A DNA stretch of 64,000 bases. Origin: Butyrivibrio sp. AE3004. Its GTDB lineage: Bacteria; Bacillota; Clostridia; Lachnospirales; Lachnospiraceae. The notes beneath the pieces are model-generated. The model was not told the DNA's origin. It searched no databases and was given only the letters and a program-made list of their open reading frames with translations. Location: assembly GCF_000703165.1 (NCBI RefSeq), contig NZ_JNLQ01000002.1, positions 248,001 through 312,000 on the forward strand. Direction: 5' to 3'. The position numbers were made by a program, and so were the translations under genes. This document shows positions 30,644-39,620 of this stretch, one piece after another; the stretch's first letter is position 1, and each line of letters starts with the position of its first letter.

Positions 30644-31018
30644 ATGATTTTTATAACACCAGTGCTTGGAATTATAGGCATAATAGGAGGACTGCTTTGT
30701 GCAACGGCTGATCTTTTGCTGGATTTAAAAGGGACGAAAAATAAGAAACTTGGAAAAATGGGAGTGATTGACAGCGAATGGGAAAACATGGCACATTGGA
30801 GGTTTGTACTGTCTGATATTCTGGCGATGTTTGCAGTACCGATAGCTTCAAGACTAATGAAGACAGCGCATAATCTCGCTGGTGGAGAAAAAGACATAGC
30901 TGTTTATCTTATTGCAAATGAAAACGCTGTACCTTTTTACGAGAAGCTTGGAATGAAAAAATCAGATGATGTGATGCAGTATAACCATATCGAATGGACT
31001 GAATGGACAGTGGAATGA
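30644..31018 (+). CDS. In-frame chimera: membrane protein start fused to GNAT end
   Basis: 124 residues. Residues 1-75 are the start of a multi-helix membrane protein (ITPVLGIIGIIGGLLCATAD, then MAHWRFVLSDILAMFAVP) of the DUF6796 type. Residues 76-124 are a GNAT end (IASRLMKTAHNLAG, AVPFYEKLGMKKSDD). The joint is at about 30865 and keeps the reading frame. Neither domain is complete, so activity is doubtful, but the product should be made: ATG follows AGAGGGAAATGAAAA. Confidence 0.6.
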   Translation: MIFITPVLGIIGIIGGLLCATADLLLDLKGTKNKKLGKMGVIDSEWENMAHWRFVLSDILAMFAVPIASRLMKTAHNLAGGEKDIAVYLIANENAVPFYEKLGMKKSDDVMQYNHIEWTEWTVE

Positions 31019-31075
31019 AATCAGTGAAAACCAGACCTAAATCAGTGTAAAAAGCAAAATAATCAGTGTAATCCA
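31016..31075 (+). repeat. TCAGTG repeat cluster without full terminator
   Basis: ATCAGTGAAAACCAGACCTA, then ATCAGTGTAA twice (31041, 31062). These are the conserved boxes and left arm of the terminator family, but the right arm GGTCTGTT is missing. A decayed copy. Confidence 0.6.
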
Positions 31076-31143
31076 TGTTTTCTTTTCTCCAAAGGGTATA
31101 GTAACTATACAGTCTATTGTTTAACACATTTGGAGGATATTGA

Positions 31144-31890
31144 ATGAAAACCTTGTATTTAAGCTCAACTGGAAATTGCTTGTATGTGGCCAAGTGCTTG
31201 GGAGGAGAGTGTTTATCTATTCCCAAGCTGATCAAACAGGGAATCTATGAGATAAAAGATGATGTTGTGGGTATAGTATTTCCGGTTTACGGGCTTTGCA
31301 TACCACCATATATTGAGGATTTTTTGCAGAAACTGAAGGCGGAATGCAACTATCTCTTCGCCATAGCAACTTACGGATGTTTTGCCGGATCTGTTTGCAA
31401 CGAGGTAAACAAGATTACTCTGGCAAATGGAAGAAAGTTCGACTATATTAATTCTGTTTTAATGGGCGAGAACTGCATTACTTTTGCTGACATGAAAAAA
31501 CAGGAAGGCGATAGCAAAAAGCAGCAGGACGCAATTGACCAGATTGTGGGCGATATAGTTGAAAAGAAAAAGTATGTAAAGAGGAATTCGTTTTTAAGCA
31601 AACTTATTTCAAGTAGTCATAAGAAAAAGTATGAGTTTCCTATAGGAATTGGTATTACAGAAGAAGTTACCGTGAACGATGCGTGTACGGGATGTGGCAC
31701 ATGTTCAAGACTTTGTCCAATGGGAAATATACATATTGAAAATGGTCGTCCACTCTTTTCAAAGAGCTGTATAAGCTGCGGAGCATGTATCCAGAACTGC
31801 CCTAATAATGCTATCCACCATAATAGAGAGAAAAGTTCTGCCAGATATAGGAATCCACATATAGAAATTGGTGAGCTTTTAATTTCTTAA
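31144..31890 (+). CDS. EFR1-family ferrodoxin (flavodoxin plus 2[4Fe-4S])
   Basis: 248 residues. Residues 1-150 are flavodoxin-like (YLSSTGNCLYVAKCLG for FMN phosphate, then VFPVYGLCIPPYI and IATYGCFAGS). Residues 175-225 hold two 4Fe-4S motifs: CTGCGTCSRLCP and CISCGACIQNCP. This is the EFR1 layout, an electron carrier common in anaerobic Clostridia. ATG after TTGGAGGATATTGA. The upstream region 31080-31110 has TATAGTAACTATA, possibly a promoter or operator. Confidence 0.9.
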   Translation: MKTLYLSSTGNCLYVAKCLGGECLSIPKLIKQGIYEIKDDVVGIVFPVYGLCIPPYIEDFLQKLKAECNYLFAIATYGCFAGSVCNEVNKITLANGRKFDYINSVLMGENCITFADMKKQEGDSKKQQDAIDQIVGDIVEKKKYVKRNSFLSKLISSSHKKKYEFPIGIGITEEVTVNDACTGCGTCSRLCPMGNIHIENGRPLFSKSCISCGACIQNCPNNAIHHNREKSSARYRNPHIEIGELLIS

Positions 31891-31911
31891 CGATGAAAAA
31901 TGGAGAAAAAT

Positions 31912-32535
31912 ATGAGTAATTACACAATTAGATTAGAAGAAAAGAAAGATTATAGAGAAGTCGAAAATTTAGTAAGGGAATCATTTTGGAACGTGTATCG
32001 TCCCGGGTGCAGTGAGCACTATGTAATTCATGTGCTCAGAGATGATCCAGCATTTATTCCTGAACTTGACTTTGTTATGGAGCAGGATGGGAAACTGATC
32101 GGACAGAACATGTTCATGAAAACTGTCATTGAGGCTGATGATGGAAGAACTATTGATGTGCTTACCATGGGCCCCATTGGAATTACACCTGAACTTAAGA
32201 GAAAAGGCTATGGAAAGGCAATTCTTGATTATTCTCTGGAAAAAGCTGCAGAGATGGGATTTGGAGCAGTTCTTTTTGAAGGGAATATCGGATTCTACAG
32301 CCATTGCGGATTTGACTATGCAAGCAAGTTTGGGATCAGATACCATGATCTTCCAGAGGGCGCAGATGCGTCATTTTTCCTGTGCAGAGAGCTGGTCCCG
32401 GGATATCTTGATGGCATCACAGGGGTATATCAGACCCCTAAGGGATACTATGTTGAAGACTCAGATGTCGAGGAGTTTGACAAGACATTCCCTCCGAAGG
32501 AAAAATTAAAGCTTCCCGGACAGATTTTTGATTGA
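31912..32535 (+). CDS. GNAT family N-acetyltransferase (YhbS-like)
   Basis: 207 residues from ATG 31912, since ATGGAGAAAAAT gives GGAG eight bases upstream. Motif A: LTMGPIGITPELKRKGYGKA; then FGAVLFEGNIGFYSHCGFDY for motif B. The longer C-terminal extension (GYLDGITGVYQTPKGYYVED) is usual for YhbS/COG3153-like members. Followed by a truncated FMN reductase. Confidence 0.8.
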   Translation: MSNYTIRLEEKKDYREVENLVRESFWNVYRPGCSEHYVIHVLRDDPAFIPELDFVMEQDGKLIGQNMFMKTVIEADDGRTIDVLTMGPIGITPELKRKGYGKAILDYSLEKAAEMGFGAVLFEGNIGFYSHCGFDYASKFGIRYHDLPEGADASFFLCRELVPGYLDGITGVYQTPKGYYVEDSDVEEFDKTFPPKEKLKLPGQIFD

Positions 32536-32553
32536 TTACAGGAGATGAAAAAA

Positions 32554-32700
32554 ATGAAGATCTTAGTGCTTAACGGTAGCACCAAGAGAGAAAAGAGCGA
32601 TACCATGAATATAACCCGTGCTTTTTTAGATGGGATGGGAGAGACACGGGAGCATGTTATCCATATTGAAAACGTTATAGACAAGCATATTGAGATCTGA
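32554..32700 (+). pseudogene. NADPH-dependent FMN reductase, N-terminal fragment
   Basis: ATG after AGGAGATGAAAAAA. It encodes MKILVLNGSTKREKSDTMNI and ITRAFLDGMGE, the first strand, phosphate-binding loop and helix of a flavodoxin-like FMN reductase. It stops after 48 residues (HIEI), just where relatives continue into a Cys-rich segment. The rest of the gene is absent. Confidence 0.65.
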
Positions 32701-32719
32701 ATGGAAGGAATAATATTAT

Positions 32720-33232
32720 ATGGAAATTAAGCTTGCTGACAAACATAACTTCACCTACGATTCACTGAAAGGCTTTCAGCGATATCAGGAAGTGAAGAAT
32801 GTGTACCGTCTGCATGAAGGAAAAATGATATTGGTTTACAATCCCTACACAGAGGATTGGAATCCTGCACGCCGCCTGCAAAAAGCTGATGATATTCTCA
32901 GTGGGAGATATGTGACATACTGTGCGTTTTAGGGAAACTGTGTGGTTGGCGAGATTATGCTGATCCCCCAGCTAAATAAAGGGCGACTCATCATAGATAG
33001 CTTTCACGTGTCCACGGATTACCGTCGTCGTGGAATTGGCAGATCCCTGCTTGAAGCCGCCAGACAGGAAGCCCTGAAGAGAGGAGCGCATGCCTTGTAT
33101 GCATCCTGTTGTTCTTCTGAGGAAACGATAAACTTCTATTCCGCTATGGGGTTCCGTCTCTGTTCTGACCCAATTTCATCTTATGTGGAAGATGAGCCAT
33201 ATGATCTTCAGATGGAATGTATTATTAAGTAA
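32720..33232 (+). pseudogene. GNAT acetyltransferase interrupted by TAG
   Basis: A GNAT closely related to the N-terminal half of the 7311 fusion (both share NVYR, EDWxxxxR, SSEETIxFYxAMG and EPYDLQM). Codon 71 is TAG (32930-32932) after VTYCAF; the same frame continues GNCVVGEIM and contains motif A (IDSFHVSTDYRRRGIGRSLL). A single base change (GAG to TAG) explains it. The downstream part might restart at the GTG 32942 but would lack the acceptor helix. A clean nonsense mutant. Confidence 0.75.
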
Positions 33233-33378
33233 GAGCATAAAGTCATGAGAATAGTGGGTGATTTAATTGAAATATATGTATATCATAATACCTTTAATAC
33301 TGATCACTATTATATGTGTCTTAAACTGAAGAAAATGCTTTAGCAGAAGTGATGAACGAACAGAAGGAGACAGCATAA

Positions 33379-34098
33379 ATGAGAAAGCTGTATGAAAAGA
33401 ACAGGATATTATTTGCGGTTTTGTGCATTGTTTTGTACTGCGTTGTTATGTCGTACTTAAAAGGAAATTTTGGATATCAGAGCATTGCAATGCTGCTTGG
33501 TATAACTGTCTTTGCGAATGGAATCATTCTTTTTGTAAAGAGAAATCATCTGGAAAAAGAATGCGGATTAGCTTCATGGCCCAAGAACACAAAAAGATTC
33601 TTATACTTTATCCCTATGTGGATATTGGCGACCGGAAATCTTTGGGATGGTTTTGCACTGTCTTATCACGGAATTGAGCTTGTTATTGCAGTGCTTTCTA
33701 TGATCCTGGTTGGATTTGCGGAAGAGATGTTGTTTAGGGGATTTCTTTTTACAGCAATGTTGTCAAAGGAAAGGACAGCAGTAGCTATAATTGTTTCTTC
33801 ACTTACTTTTGGTATGGGGCACATTATTAACCTTTTTACAGGACAGACAAGCTTAGAAACTATACTTCAGGTGATCTTTGCGGTTTCCTGGGGATTTATC
33901 CTTACATTTGTTTTTTATAAGAGTGGGAGCATTTTTCCATGCATAATAGCCCACTCAATGATTGATGCCTTTTCTATGTTTGGGGCTGACAACGCACTTG
34001 TGGATCAAATTTATGTTGGGGTTACAATAGTTGTAGCAATTGTCTATTGCATTTACCTTGGAAAGATCAAAGAGGATGTAAAAAAGAATGAGAACTGA
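33379..34098 (+). CDS. CPBP-family intramembrane metalloprotease
   Basis: 239 residues, about seven membrane helices. Protease motifs: FAEEMLFRGFLF (EExxxR), FGMGHIINLF and IIAHSMIDAF. CPBP proteins are Rce1-like; in Firmicutes many act in bacteriocin self-immunity or peptide processing. ATG after GAAGGAGACAGCATAA. Its end overlaps the next GNAT by 11 bp. Confidence 0.85.
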   Translation: MRKLYEKNRILFAVLCIVLYCVVMSYLKGNFGYQSIAMLLGITVFANGIILFVKRNHLEKECGLASWPKNTKRFLYFIPMWILATGNLWDGFALSYHGIELVIAVLSMILVGFAEEMLFRGFLFTAMLSKERTAVAIIVSSLTFGMGHIINLFTGQTSLETILQVIFAVSWGFILTFVFYKSGSIFPCIIAHSMIDAFSMFGADNALVDQIYVGVTIVVAIVYCIYLGKIKEDVKKNEN

Positions 34099-34963
34099 TA
34101 TTAAATTCAAGAACTACACAGATGACAAGTATGATGCATTATGTGGTTTTCTCATTGCATTAAATGAGAAAGATGATAGCCACATTAACTGGAACTGGGC
34201 GAGACTTGAATGGATGATTGAACATCCTGAATTTGATAAGAGCTTAAAGAACTCCATTGGCCTTTGGATTGTGGATGACAAAATTGTTGGCGCTGCAATT
34301 TACGATATGTATTTTGGTGAGGGCTTTTGCGGAGTCCTTCCGGAGTATAAAGATTTATATCAGGCCGTTCTGGAATATGCCTGCAATGAGCTTAAAGACG
34401 ATTCCGGTTTTGGAAGGGCAATCTGTGATGAAAATCCCACTGAGATAGAGATGGTTCAAGAACTGGGATTTAAAATTGCCGATCAGGATGAGATCATAAT
34501 GGAGAGAAAGCTTGATGATTCACTTGAAGCAAAACTCACGGACGGGCTTAAATTCTTTTCCCCGGATCCCGTAAAAGATGCTTATGACCTTCAGTGGCTC
34601 TTCTGGCAGGGATTTGACCATGGCTATGACAAAGCAGAATTTGAGCGGGAAGAAGAAATCGTTCCAAGAGTCAGGAAGCATTTTAACAAGAATTTGGGTG
34701 TTGCTGCTGTGAATGAAAAGGGAGAAATGGTGGCATGTTGTCTGCTATGGTATATGACAGAGACTGACTATGTTTATGTTGAGCCTGTATGCACTATTCC
34801 CTCATATAGAGGAAAAGGCGTTGCTAAGGCTGTTATCTTTGAAGCGCTGGGCAGAGCCAAAAAGCTTGGAGCAAAAAGAGCTTACGTCATTTCCGATATG
34901 GAATTCTATGAGAGGCTCGGCTTTAGAAAGAAGTATCATTATTCATTTTGGTTTAAGAAATGA
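34088..34963 (+). CDS. Tandem-GNAT protein
   Basis: 291 residues with two GNAT folds. The first (1-140) is degenerate: it has GLWIVDDKIVGAAIYDMYFG but no acetyl-CoA loop. The second (150-291) is complete: motif A VYVEPVCTIPSYRGKGVAKA, motif B AKRAYVISDMEFYERLGF. This single-active-domain design is common in two-domain GNATs. Overlap with the upstream CPBP gene suggests coupled translation. TCAGTG-type terminator follows. Confidence 0.8.
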   Translation: MRTDIKFKNYTDDKYDALCGFLIALNEKDDSHINWNWARLEWMIEHPEFDKSLKNSIGLWIVDDKIVGAAIYDMYFGEGFCGVLPEYKDLYQAVLEYACNELKDDSGFGRAICDENPTEIEMVQELGFKIADQDEIIMERKLDDSLEAKLTDGLKFFSPDPVKDAYDLQWLFWQGFDHGYDKAEFEREEEIVPRVRKHFNKNLGVAAVNEKGEMVACCLLWYMTETDYVYVEPVCTIPSYRGKGVAKAVIFEALGRAKKLGAKRAYVISDMEFYERLGFRKKYHYSFWFKK

Positions 34964-34978
34964 TATAAATCAGTGAAA

Positions 34979-35017
34979 AACAGCCCCTAATGAGTGTAAT
35001 CTCGGGGCTGTTTTTTG
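34979..35017 (+). terminator. TCAGTG-family terminator, copy 3
   Basis: AACAGCCCC pairs with GGGGCTGTT, then TTTTG. ATCAGTGAAA precedes it and TGAGTGTAA is in the loop. Confidence 0.85.
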
Positions 35018-35058
35018 TTTGGTGATAAAGTGATGATAGGAAGGAGACATAACAATAT

Positions 35059-35838
35059 ATGGAAAAACGTGTAAAATGGTACGTAGGTCTAAGCTATTTT
35101 GTATTTTGGTTTATGGTGCTGGGATTATGCGGGACAGCAAGCATGGTATTTCACTGCCCTCCGGTTGTAATGAGGATTTTATCCAATATCTGCGCATGGG
35201 CACCGACAATTGTGTTGCTTATAGGGTTTAAGTATTTTTGCCCTGACCGCAGTATTGCTGATTTTTACAAAAAAGCTTTTGGTGGAAAGATAAGCATAGT
35301 AACGCTGGTAGCTTCAGCTATACTTACTCTTGGAGCTACTATTATTACAGTATTTGTTTTGTCCTTGATTCAGGGGAAGGCATTTGGTGAGTACTGGAAT
35401 CTTGGATTCTACCCGTTCTGGGCGTCATTTTTATTCTCGATCACAACGGGGCCAACAGGAGAAGAGTCAGGCTGGAGAGGTTATCTTCGCCCATACCTTA
35501 ATGCAAAATACAGCTTTTTTACAGCATCGATGATACAGGGAGTTATATGGGCATTCTGGCATACCATACTCTGGTTTGTAGATTCAGATTATATGGGAAT
35601 CCAGATGATACCATACGTTCTGTCCAACGTTATTGTAATGACGGGACTTTGCTTTATCATGAATCTTTTCATGGAAAAGAACGATAACCTGATCTATGGC
35701 ATAGTGATACACTTTTGCTTTAATTTCCTGTATTGTTTCTTGCAGGTTGATATTTGGTTTTATGTGGTTTTGTCTGCGATATACATGGTTATAATTGCGC
35801 TGATATGCTGGAAAAAGAGTACGTTGTCCAATAAGTGA
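35059..35838 (+). CDS. CPBP-family intramembrane metalloprotease
   Basis: 259 residues, about eight membrane helices. Motifs: TGPTGEESGWRGYLRPYLN (EESxxR), IWAFWHTILWF, and YGIVIHFCFNFL. ATG after GAAGGAGACATAACAATAT. It precedes the leader peptide and MFS pump but has a 35-bp gap and its own ribosome site. A possible self-immunity or membrane-processing protease. Confidence 0.85.
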   Translation: MEKRVKWYVGLSYFVFWFMVLGLCGTASMVFHCPPVVMRILSNICAWAPTIVLLIGFKYFCPDRSIADFYKKAFGGKISIVTLVASAILTLGATIITVFVLSLIQGKAFGEYWNLGFYPFWASFLFSITTGPTGEESGWRGYLRPYLNAKYSFFTASMIQGVIWAFWHTILWFVDSDYMGIQMIPYVLSNVIVMTGLCFIMNLFMEKNDNLIYGIVIHFCFNFLYCFLQVDIWFYVVLSAIYMVIIALICWKKSTLSNK

Positions 35839-35872
35839 TAACCATTTTATGATTGGAAAAAGGAGGAAGGAC

Positions 35873-35908
35873 ATGATCAATTGCAGTGTATATGCTCCAT
35901 GCAGATGA
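35873..35908 (+). CDS. Leader peptide of the MFS gene (11 aa)
   Basis: ATG after AAAGGAGGAAGGAC, the strongest ribosome site in the area, opens MINCSVYAPCR and stops at 35906-35908. It ends 28 bp before the pump start. Its GCT-CCA-TGC codons overlap the sequence that can pair with the pump's ribosome site. Short well-initiated leaders before efflux or rRNA-methylase genes act in antibiotic-induced attenuation. Confidence 0.65.
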   Translation: MINCSVYAPCR

Positions 35909-35926
35909 AAAATATTTGTATGGAGG
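35895..35926 (+). promoter_or_regulatory. Anti-Shine-Dalgarno hairpin before the MFS gene
   Basis: CTCCAT (35895-35900) inside the leader ORF pairs with ATGGAG (35920-35925), which is the pump's ribosome site (TGGAGG). Ribosomes stalled on the leader would free it. The stem is short (6 bp), so energy is modest. Confidence 0.55.
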
Positions 35927-35936
35927 TTAAATAATA

Positions 35937-37214
35937 ATGAAAAACAGAATAAAGGAATTAAGAGATTTTTACATAATCTGGATCACACAGAGTCTATCAC
36001 AGCTTGGAAGTGCAATAACAGGATTTGCGCTTACACTGTGGATGTATGAAAAGACCGGATCAGCGCTGAGTACAGCAGCGCTTACAATCTGTACATATGC
36101 GCCATATGTCATTATGAGCATTTTTGCAGGAGCTATAACAGATAAATTCGACAAAAAGAAAACCATGCTCATATGCGATCTTTTAGCGGCGCTTACGACG
36201 GTAGCTGTATTTGTGCTGTATAAAACAGATACGCTGACCATGTGGCATCTATATGCCATCAATGCCTTTTCAGGTCTTATGAACACTGTCCAGCAGCCTG
36301 CTTCGGAAGTGGCATATTCACTTATCGTTCCAAAAGAGCATTATCAAAAGACCAGTGGCTTTCAGCAGTTGTCACGTTCGCTTATTTCAATTGGCAATCC
36401 GCTGATAGCTGCAGCACTTTATGGATTGGCAGGGTTGGATACGGTTATTGCGGTAGACCTTTTGTCTTTTGCCATAGCATTTGTGGCATTATTGTTCTTT
36501 ATAAAACTACCTGAGATCAAGGACGGAACAAGTAAGGACGAAAACGTGATCAAACTGGCAAAGGAGGGGCTAAAGTTCCTAAAAGAAACTCCGCTTATAC
36601 TTACTGTAATACTGTTTATGGCGGGGGTTAACCTCACAGCTTCAGCCTTTGATGCTGTACTTCCGGCCCTTGTCATACCTCAAAAAGGTAACAATGTTTA
36701 TGGGATCGTAACAGCATGCTCAGGACTGGCCATGGTAGCAGGAAGTTTCCTTCCAATGATCCTGCCAAAGCCCAAGGACAGGGTAAGAGTCATATATCTC
36801 ACGATGCTTTTTGCGCTGGGGATAGAGAACTTTTTACTGGCCTTTGCAAGAAGCTCTGTTTTATGGTGCATAGGCCAGATAATAGGATGGGTGTTTGTTC
36901 CACTCATGGCAGCCAACCAGAATGTAATAATGCGCAATGTCATTCCAATAGAGCTTCAGGGAAGAGTATACGCTTGCAGAAATACTCTGCAGTTTTTTAC
37001 TATTCCGATCGGACTTTTCCTTGGCGGACTCTTTGTAGACAAGATTTGCGAACCGTTTATGGCATTGAAAAGTAATGATCCATTCTGGACTTTTCTTTTC
37101 GGAAGCGGAAAGGGTTCAGGCGCCGCAATGATGATGTTTATTCTTGGTGTGACAGGAACAGCCATATGTATAATCTCCGGTCAGATTATGAAAAAATATA
37201 AATATACTGAGTAA
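35937..37214 (+). CDS. MFS efflux transporter (MFS_3, Mef-like)
   Basis: 425 residues, 12 predicted membrane helices. It starts IKELRDFYIIWITQSLSQLG, with motif-A-like GAITDKFDKKKTMLICD between helices 2 and 3. This subgroup includes the macrolide exporters Mef. The TGGAGG site lies ten bases before the ATG and is the one covered by the leader hairpin. The position downstream of a leader ORF suggests induction by a ribosome-targeting drug. Specificity unproven. Confidence 0.8.
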   Translation: MKNRIKELRDFYIIWITQSLSQLGSAITGFALTLWMYEKTGSALSTAALTICTYAPYVIMSIFAGAITDKFDKKKTMLICDLLAALTTVAVFVLYKTDTLTMWHLYAINAFSGLMNTVQQPASEVAYSLIVPKEHYQKTSGFQQLSRSLISIGNPLIAAALYGLAGLDTVIAVDLLSFAIAFVALLFFIKLPEIKDGTSKDENVIKLAKEGLKFLKETPLILTVILFMAGVNLTASAFDAVLPALVIPQKGNNVYGIVTACSGLAMVAGSFLPMILPKPKDRVRVIYLTMLFALGIENFLLAFARSSVLWCIGQIIGWVFVPLMAANQNVIMRNVIPIELQGRVYACRNTLQFFTIPIGLFLGGLFVDKICEPFMALKSNDPFWTFLFGSGKGSGAAMMMFILGVTGTAICIISGQIMKKYKYTE

Positions 37215-37240
37215 GACTCTTGATTTGAATATCAGTGTAA

Positions 37241-37279
37241 AACAGACCCAATTGAGTGAATTAAAGGGTCTGTTTTTTA
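37241..37279 (+). terminator. TCAGTG-family terminator, copy 4
   Basis: AACAGACCC pairs with GGGTCTGTT, then TTTTAT. ATCAGTGTAA precedes; TTGAGTGAA in the loop. Confidence 0.85.
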
Positions 37280-37343
37280 TTTGATGCTAAAGTGATGATC
37301 AGGAGATGATGAGTACAAGGATTGATTTAGGGAGATTAGTATA

Positions 37344-38756
37344 ATGAGGGAAAGAAATACAATTTTTGGAACTGGAAAATTTTATAAAACCGCCCTTACG
37401 ATAGCGGTGCCTATAATGCTCCAGCAGCTTATACAGAGCATGGTTTCACTGATAGATAATTTTATGGTATCGGGACTTGGTGATATATCTATGTCCGGAG
37501 TAAATGTGGCAGGTCAGATACTCTTTGTGTTCATGGTCTTTATTAATACTATATGCATGACCGGAGGTATATTTCTTACACAGTTTTTTGGAGCCAGAGA
37601 TCAAAACGGTATGCGACAGGCATTTATGTTTAAACTGTTTGCTGGATTTATAGCATTGATCCCATATCTTATGGTGTGCATTGTTTATCCAAGAGAAATC
37701 CTGTCGCTTATGGTTATTGGAAATACACAGGCTGCGCTTATTCTTGATGAAGCAGTTAAATATATGAGGATCATGTCTCTGGTTGGAGTTCCCATGACCA
37801 TTTCTGTGAGTATAGCAAGCTCACTCAGGGATATGGGAAAAGTTAAAACACCACTTGTTGTAACAGTAATTGCAACACTTACAAACACAGTATTCAATTA
37901 TCTTCTTATTTATGGAAATTTTGGCTTCCCTGCACTTGGTGTACAAGGAGCTGCTTATGCAACTGTTATAGCAAGGACGCTTGAGTTTATCATATTCGCT
38001 TTCATATATTTCAGGGGAAGACCTGATTTTGCAATTCTCTTTAACAGGGATTTCATGATAGATGGAAAGTTGTTTAAGGAAATTTTAAAGAAAGGAGCCC
38101 TGATGCTTTTTTGCGAGATGACCTGGGTTCTTTCTGAAACTTTGACTACGGCTATCTATAATGGAAGAGGCGGAGCAGATGTTGTCTCAGGAATGGCATC
38201 GAGTTTTGCTATAGCGAATCTGTTCTTTGTGGCATTTGGCGGTATTTACTCAGCAACCAGTGTGATAATCGGCAAGACTCTGGGTGAGGGCAATCTTCAA
38301 AAGGCACGTTCAGAAAAAACATGGCTTTTATCCGGATCTTTTGTATTTGGTGTTGCAATGACATTTGTAGGATTTGCGACCACAATTATTGTTCCTGTTG
38401 TATTTGGAAGGCTAAGCCCGAATGCTATCACAATTTCAAGAAATATGGTAATTATGATGTCATTCTTTATGCCGATATGGGTGATGATCAATGCGCAGCA
38501 GGCTGTAGCAAGAGCCGGTGGTGACACAAAGATGGGGGCATATGTTGATGCCGGAATAACGATAACAGTAATGCTCCCTATGCTCTTTTTACTTGCAAGA
38601 TTCACTGATATTGGCCCGGTACAGATGTATCTTTGCATTAAAATCCTTGATATTGTAAAGATTGGGATATTCCATTTTTGGCTGAAAAAAGAGCGCTGGC
38701 TTAATAATCTAACTTGCGAGCATCAGCCGGAGCCGCTTGTACAAAATGCTTCATAA
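37344..38756 (+). CDS. MATE-family multidrug efflux protein
   Basis: 470 residues, 12 membrane helices, intact. N-half: ALTIAVPIMLQQLIQSMVSL and FGARDQNGMRQAF; mid FPALGVQGAAYATVIAR; C-half RAGGDTKMGAYVDAG. Na+ or H+ coupled export of cations or drugs. ATG after AGGGAGATTAGTATA. Unlike the MATE shards at 6018 and 12346, this copy is complete. Confidence 0.9.
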   Translation: MRERNTIFGTGKFYKTALTIAVPIMLQQLIQSMVSLIDNFMVSGLGDISMSGVNVAGQILFVFMVFINTICMTGGIFLTQFFGARDQNGMRQAFMFKLFAGFIALIPYLMVCIVYPREILSLMVIGNTQAALILDEAVKYMRIMSLVGVPMTISVSIASSLRDMGKVKTPLVVTVIATLTNTVFNYLLIYGNFGFPALGVQGAAYATVIARTLEFIIFAFIYFRGRPDFAILFNRDFMIDGKLFKEILKKGALMLFCEMTWVLSETLTTAIYNGRGGADVVSGMASSFAIANLFFVAFGGIYSATSVIIGKTLGEGNLQKARSEKTWLLSGSFVFGVAMTFVGFATTIIVPVVFGRLSPNAITISRNMVIMMSFFMPIWVMINAQQAVARAGGDTKMGAYVDAGITITVMLPMLFLLARFTDIGPVQMYLCIKILDIVKIGIFHFWLKKERWLNNLTCEHQPEPLVQNAS

Positions 38757-38861
38757 AGTTGCTGCATACGATGTTTTGGCACTCATTTGTCTTTTGAGGA
38801 ACGCGCAAAGAGTAGTATTATAATGTATAGCAACTGGTAACTACGAAGGGGAGCATATTAA

Positions 38862-39572
38862 ATGAAGCTGTTTTTACTTGAAGATGATGACGCAATTGGA
38901 ATGGGGCTTAAGTACTCTCTGGAAAAAGAGGGGTATGAGGTCGTTCATGTTAAAACAAAGGCAGATGCAGAAGACGCCTTTAGCATAAATACATTTGATA
39001 TATGCATCCTGGATATCAATCTTCCGGATGGAAATGGCTATGATGTGTGCAAATTCATCAAAGAAAAAGAGGATGTTCCGGTAATCTTTCTTACAGCAAG
39101 CGATGCAGAAGTCAACGTGGTCATGGGCCTTGAGATGGGTGCAGATGATTACGTGTGCAAGCCCTTCAGGATCAATGAGCTCATGGCCAGGATCAAGACT
39201 GTTCTTAGAAGAAGTGGCAAAGGGTTGGCTAATTCTGGAGCGGAGAGAAGCGGGATCCTTGAAATAAAAAACGTCCGCATTCATACTGGCGAAGCTAAAG
39301 TTGGCTTATTGGATGAGTCGACTGAAAAAGAGGAAATGGTTGAGCTTACTGCCCTGGAGTACAGATTGCTTTTAGCATTTTATAATAACAGGGGCGTTGT
39401 TATGTCAAGAAGTCAGCTCCTTGAAGAGATGTGGGATGTAAGCGGTGATTTTGTCAACGATAATACTCTTACTGTCTACATTAAAAGACTTAGGGATAAG
39501 ATAGAAAAAGACCCGGCTAACCCTCAGATCATTAAAACCGTCAGAGGACTTGGGTATATACTTGAAAAGTGA
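38862..39572 (+). CDS. OmpR/PhoB-family response regulator (BceR-like)
   Basis: 236 residues. Receiver: acidic LFLLEDDDAIG, phospho-Asp in FDICILDINLPDGNG, Lys in DDYVCKPFRINEL. Winged helix at 150-236 (LTALEYRLLLAFYNNRGVVM, then DNTLTVYIKRLRDKIEKD and KTVRGLGYIL). With the kinase and ABC genes it forms a BceRSAB-type detoxification module sensing cell-wall-active peptides. ATTATAAT at 38813 is a likely -10 element. Confidence 0.9.
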   Translation: MKLFLLEDDDAIGMGLKYSLEKEGYEVVHVKTKADAEDAFSINTFDICILDINLPDGNGYDVCKFIKEKEDVPVIFLTASDAEVNVVMGLEMGADDYVCKPFRINELMARIKTVLRRSGKGLANSGAERSGILEIKNVRIHTGEAKVGLLDESTEKEEMVELTALEYRLLLAFYNNRGVVMSRSQLLEEMWDVSGDFVNDNTLTVYIKRLRDKIEKDPANPQIIKTVRGLGYILEK

Positions 39573-39620
39573 TATGCAGATTTTGTGAGAACAGTATTAG
39601 CATGATTGGGGAATTGCAAA

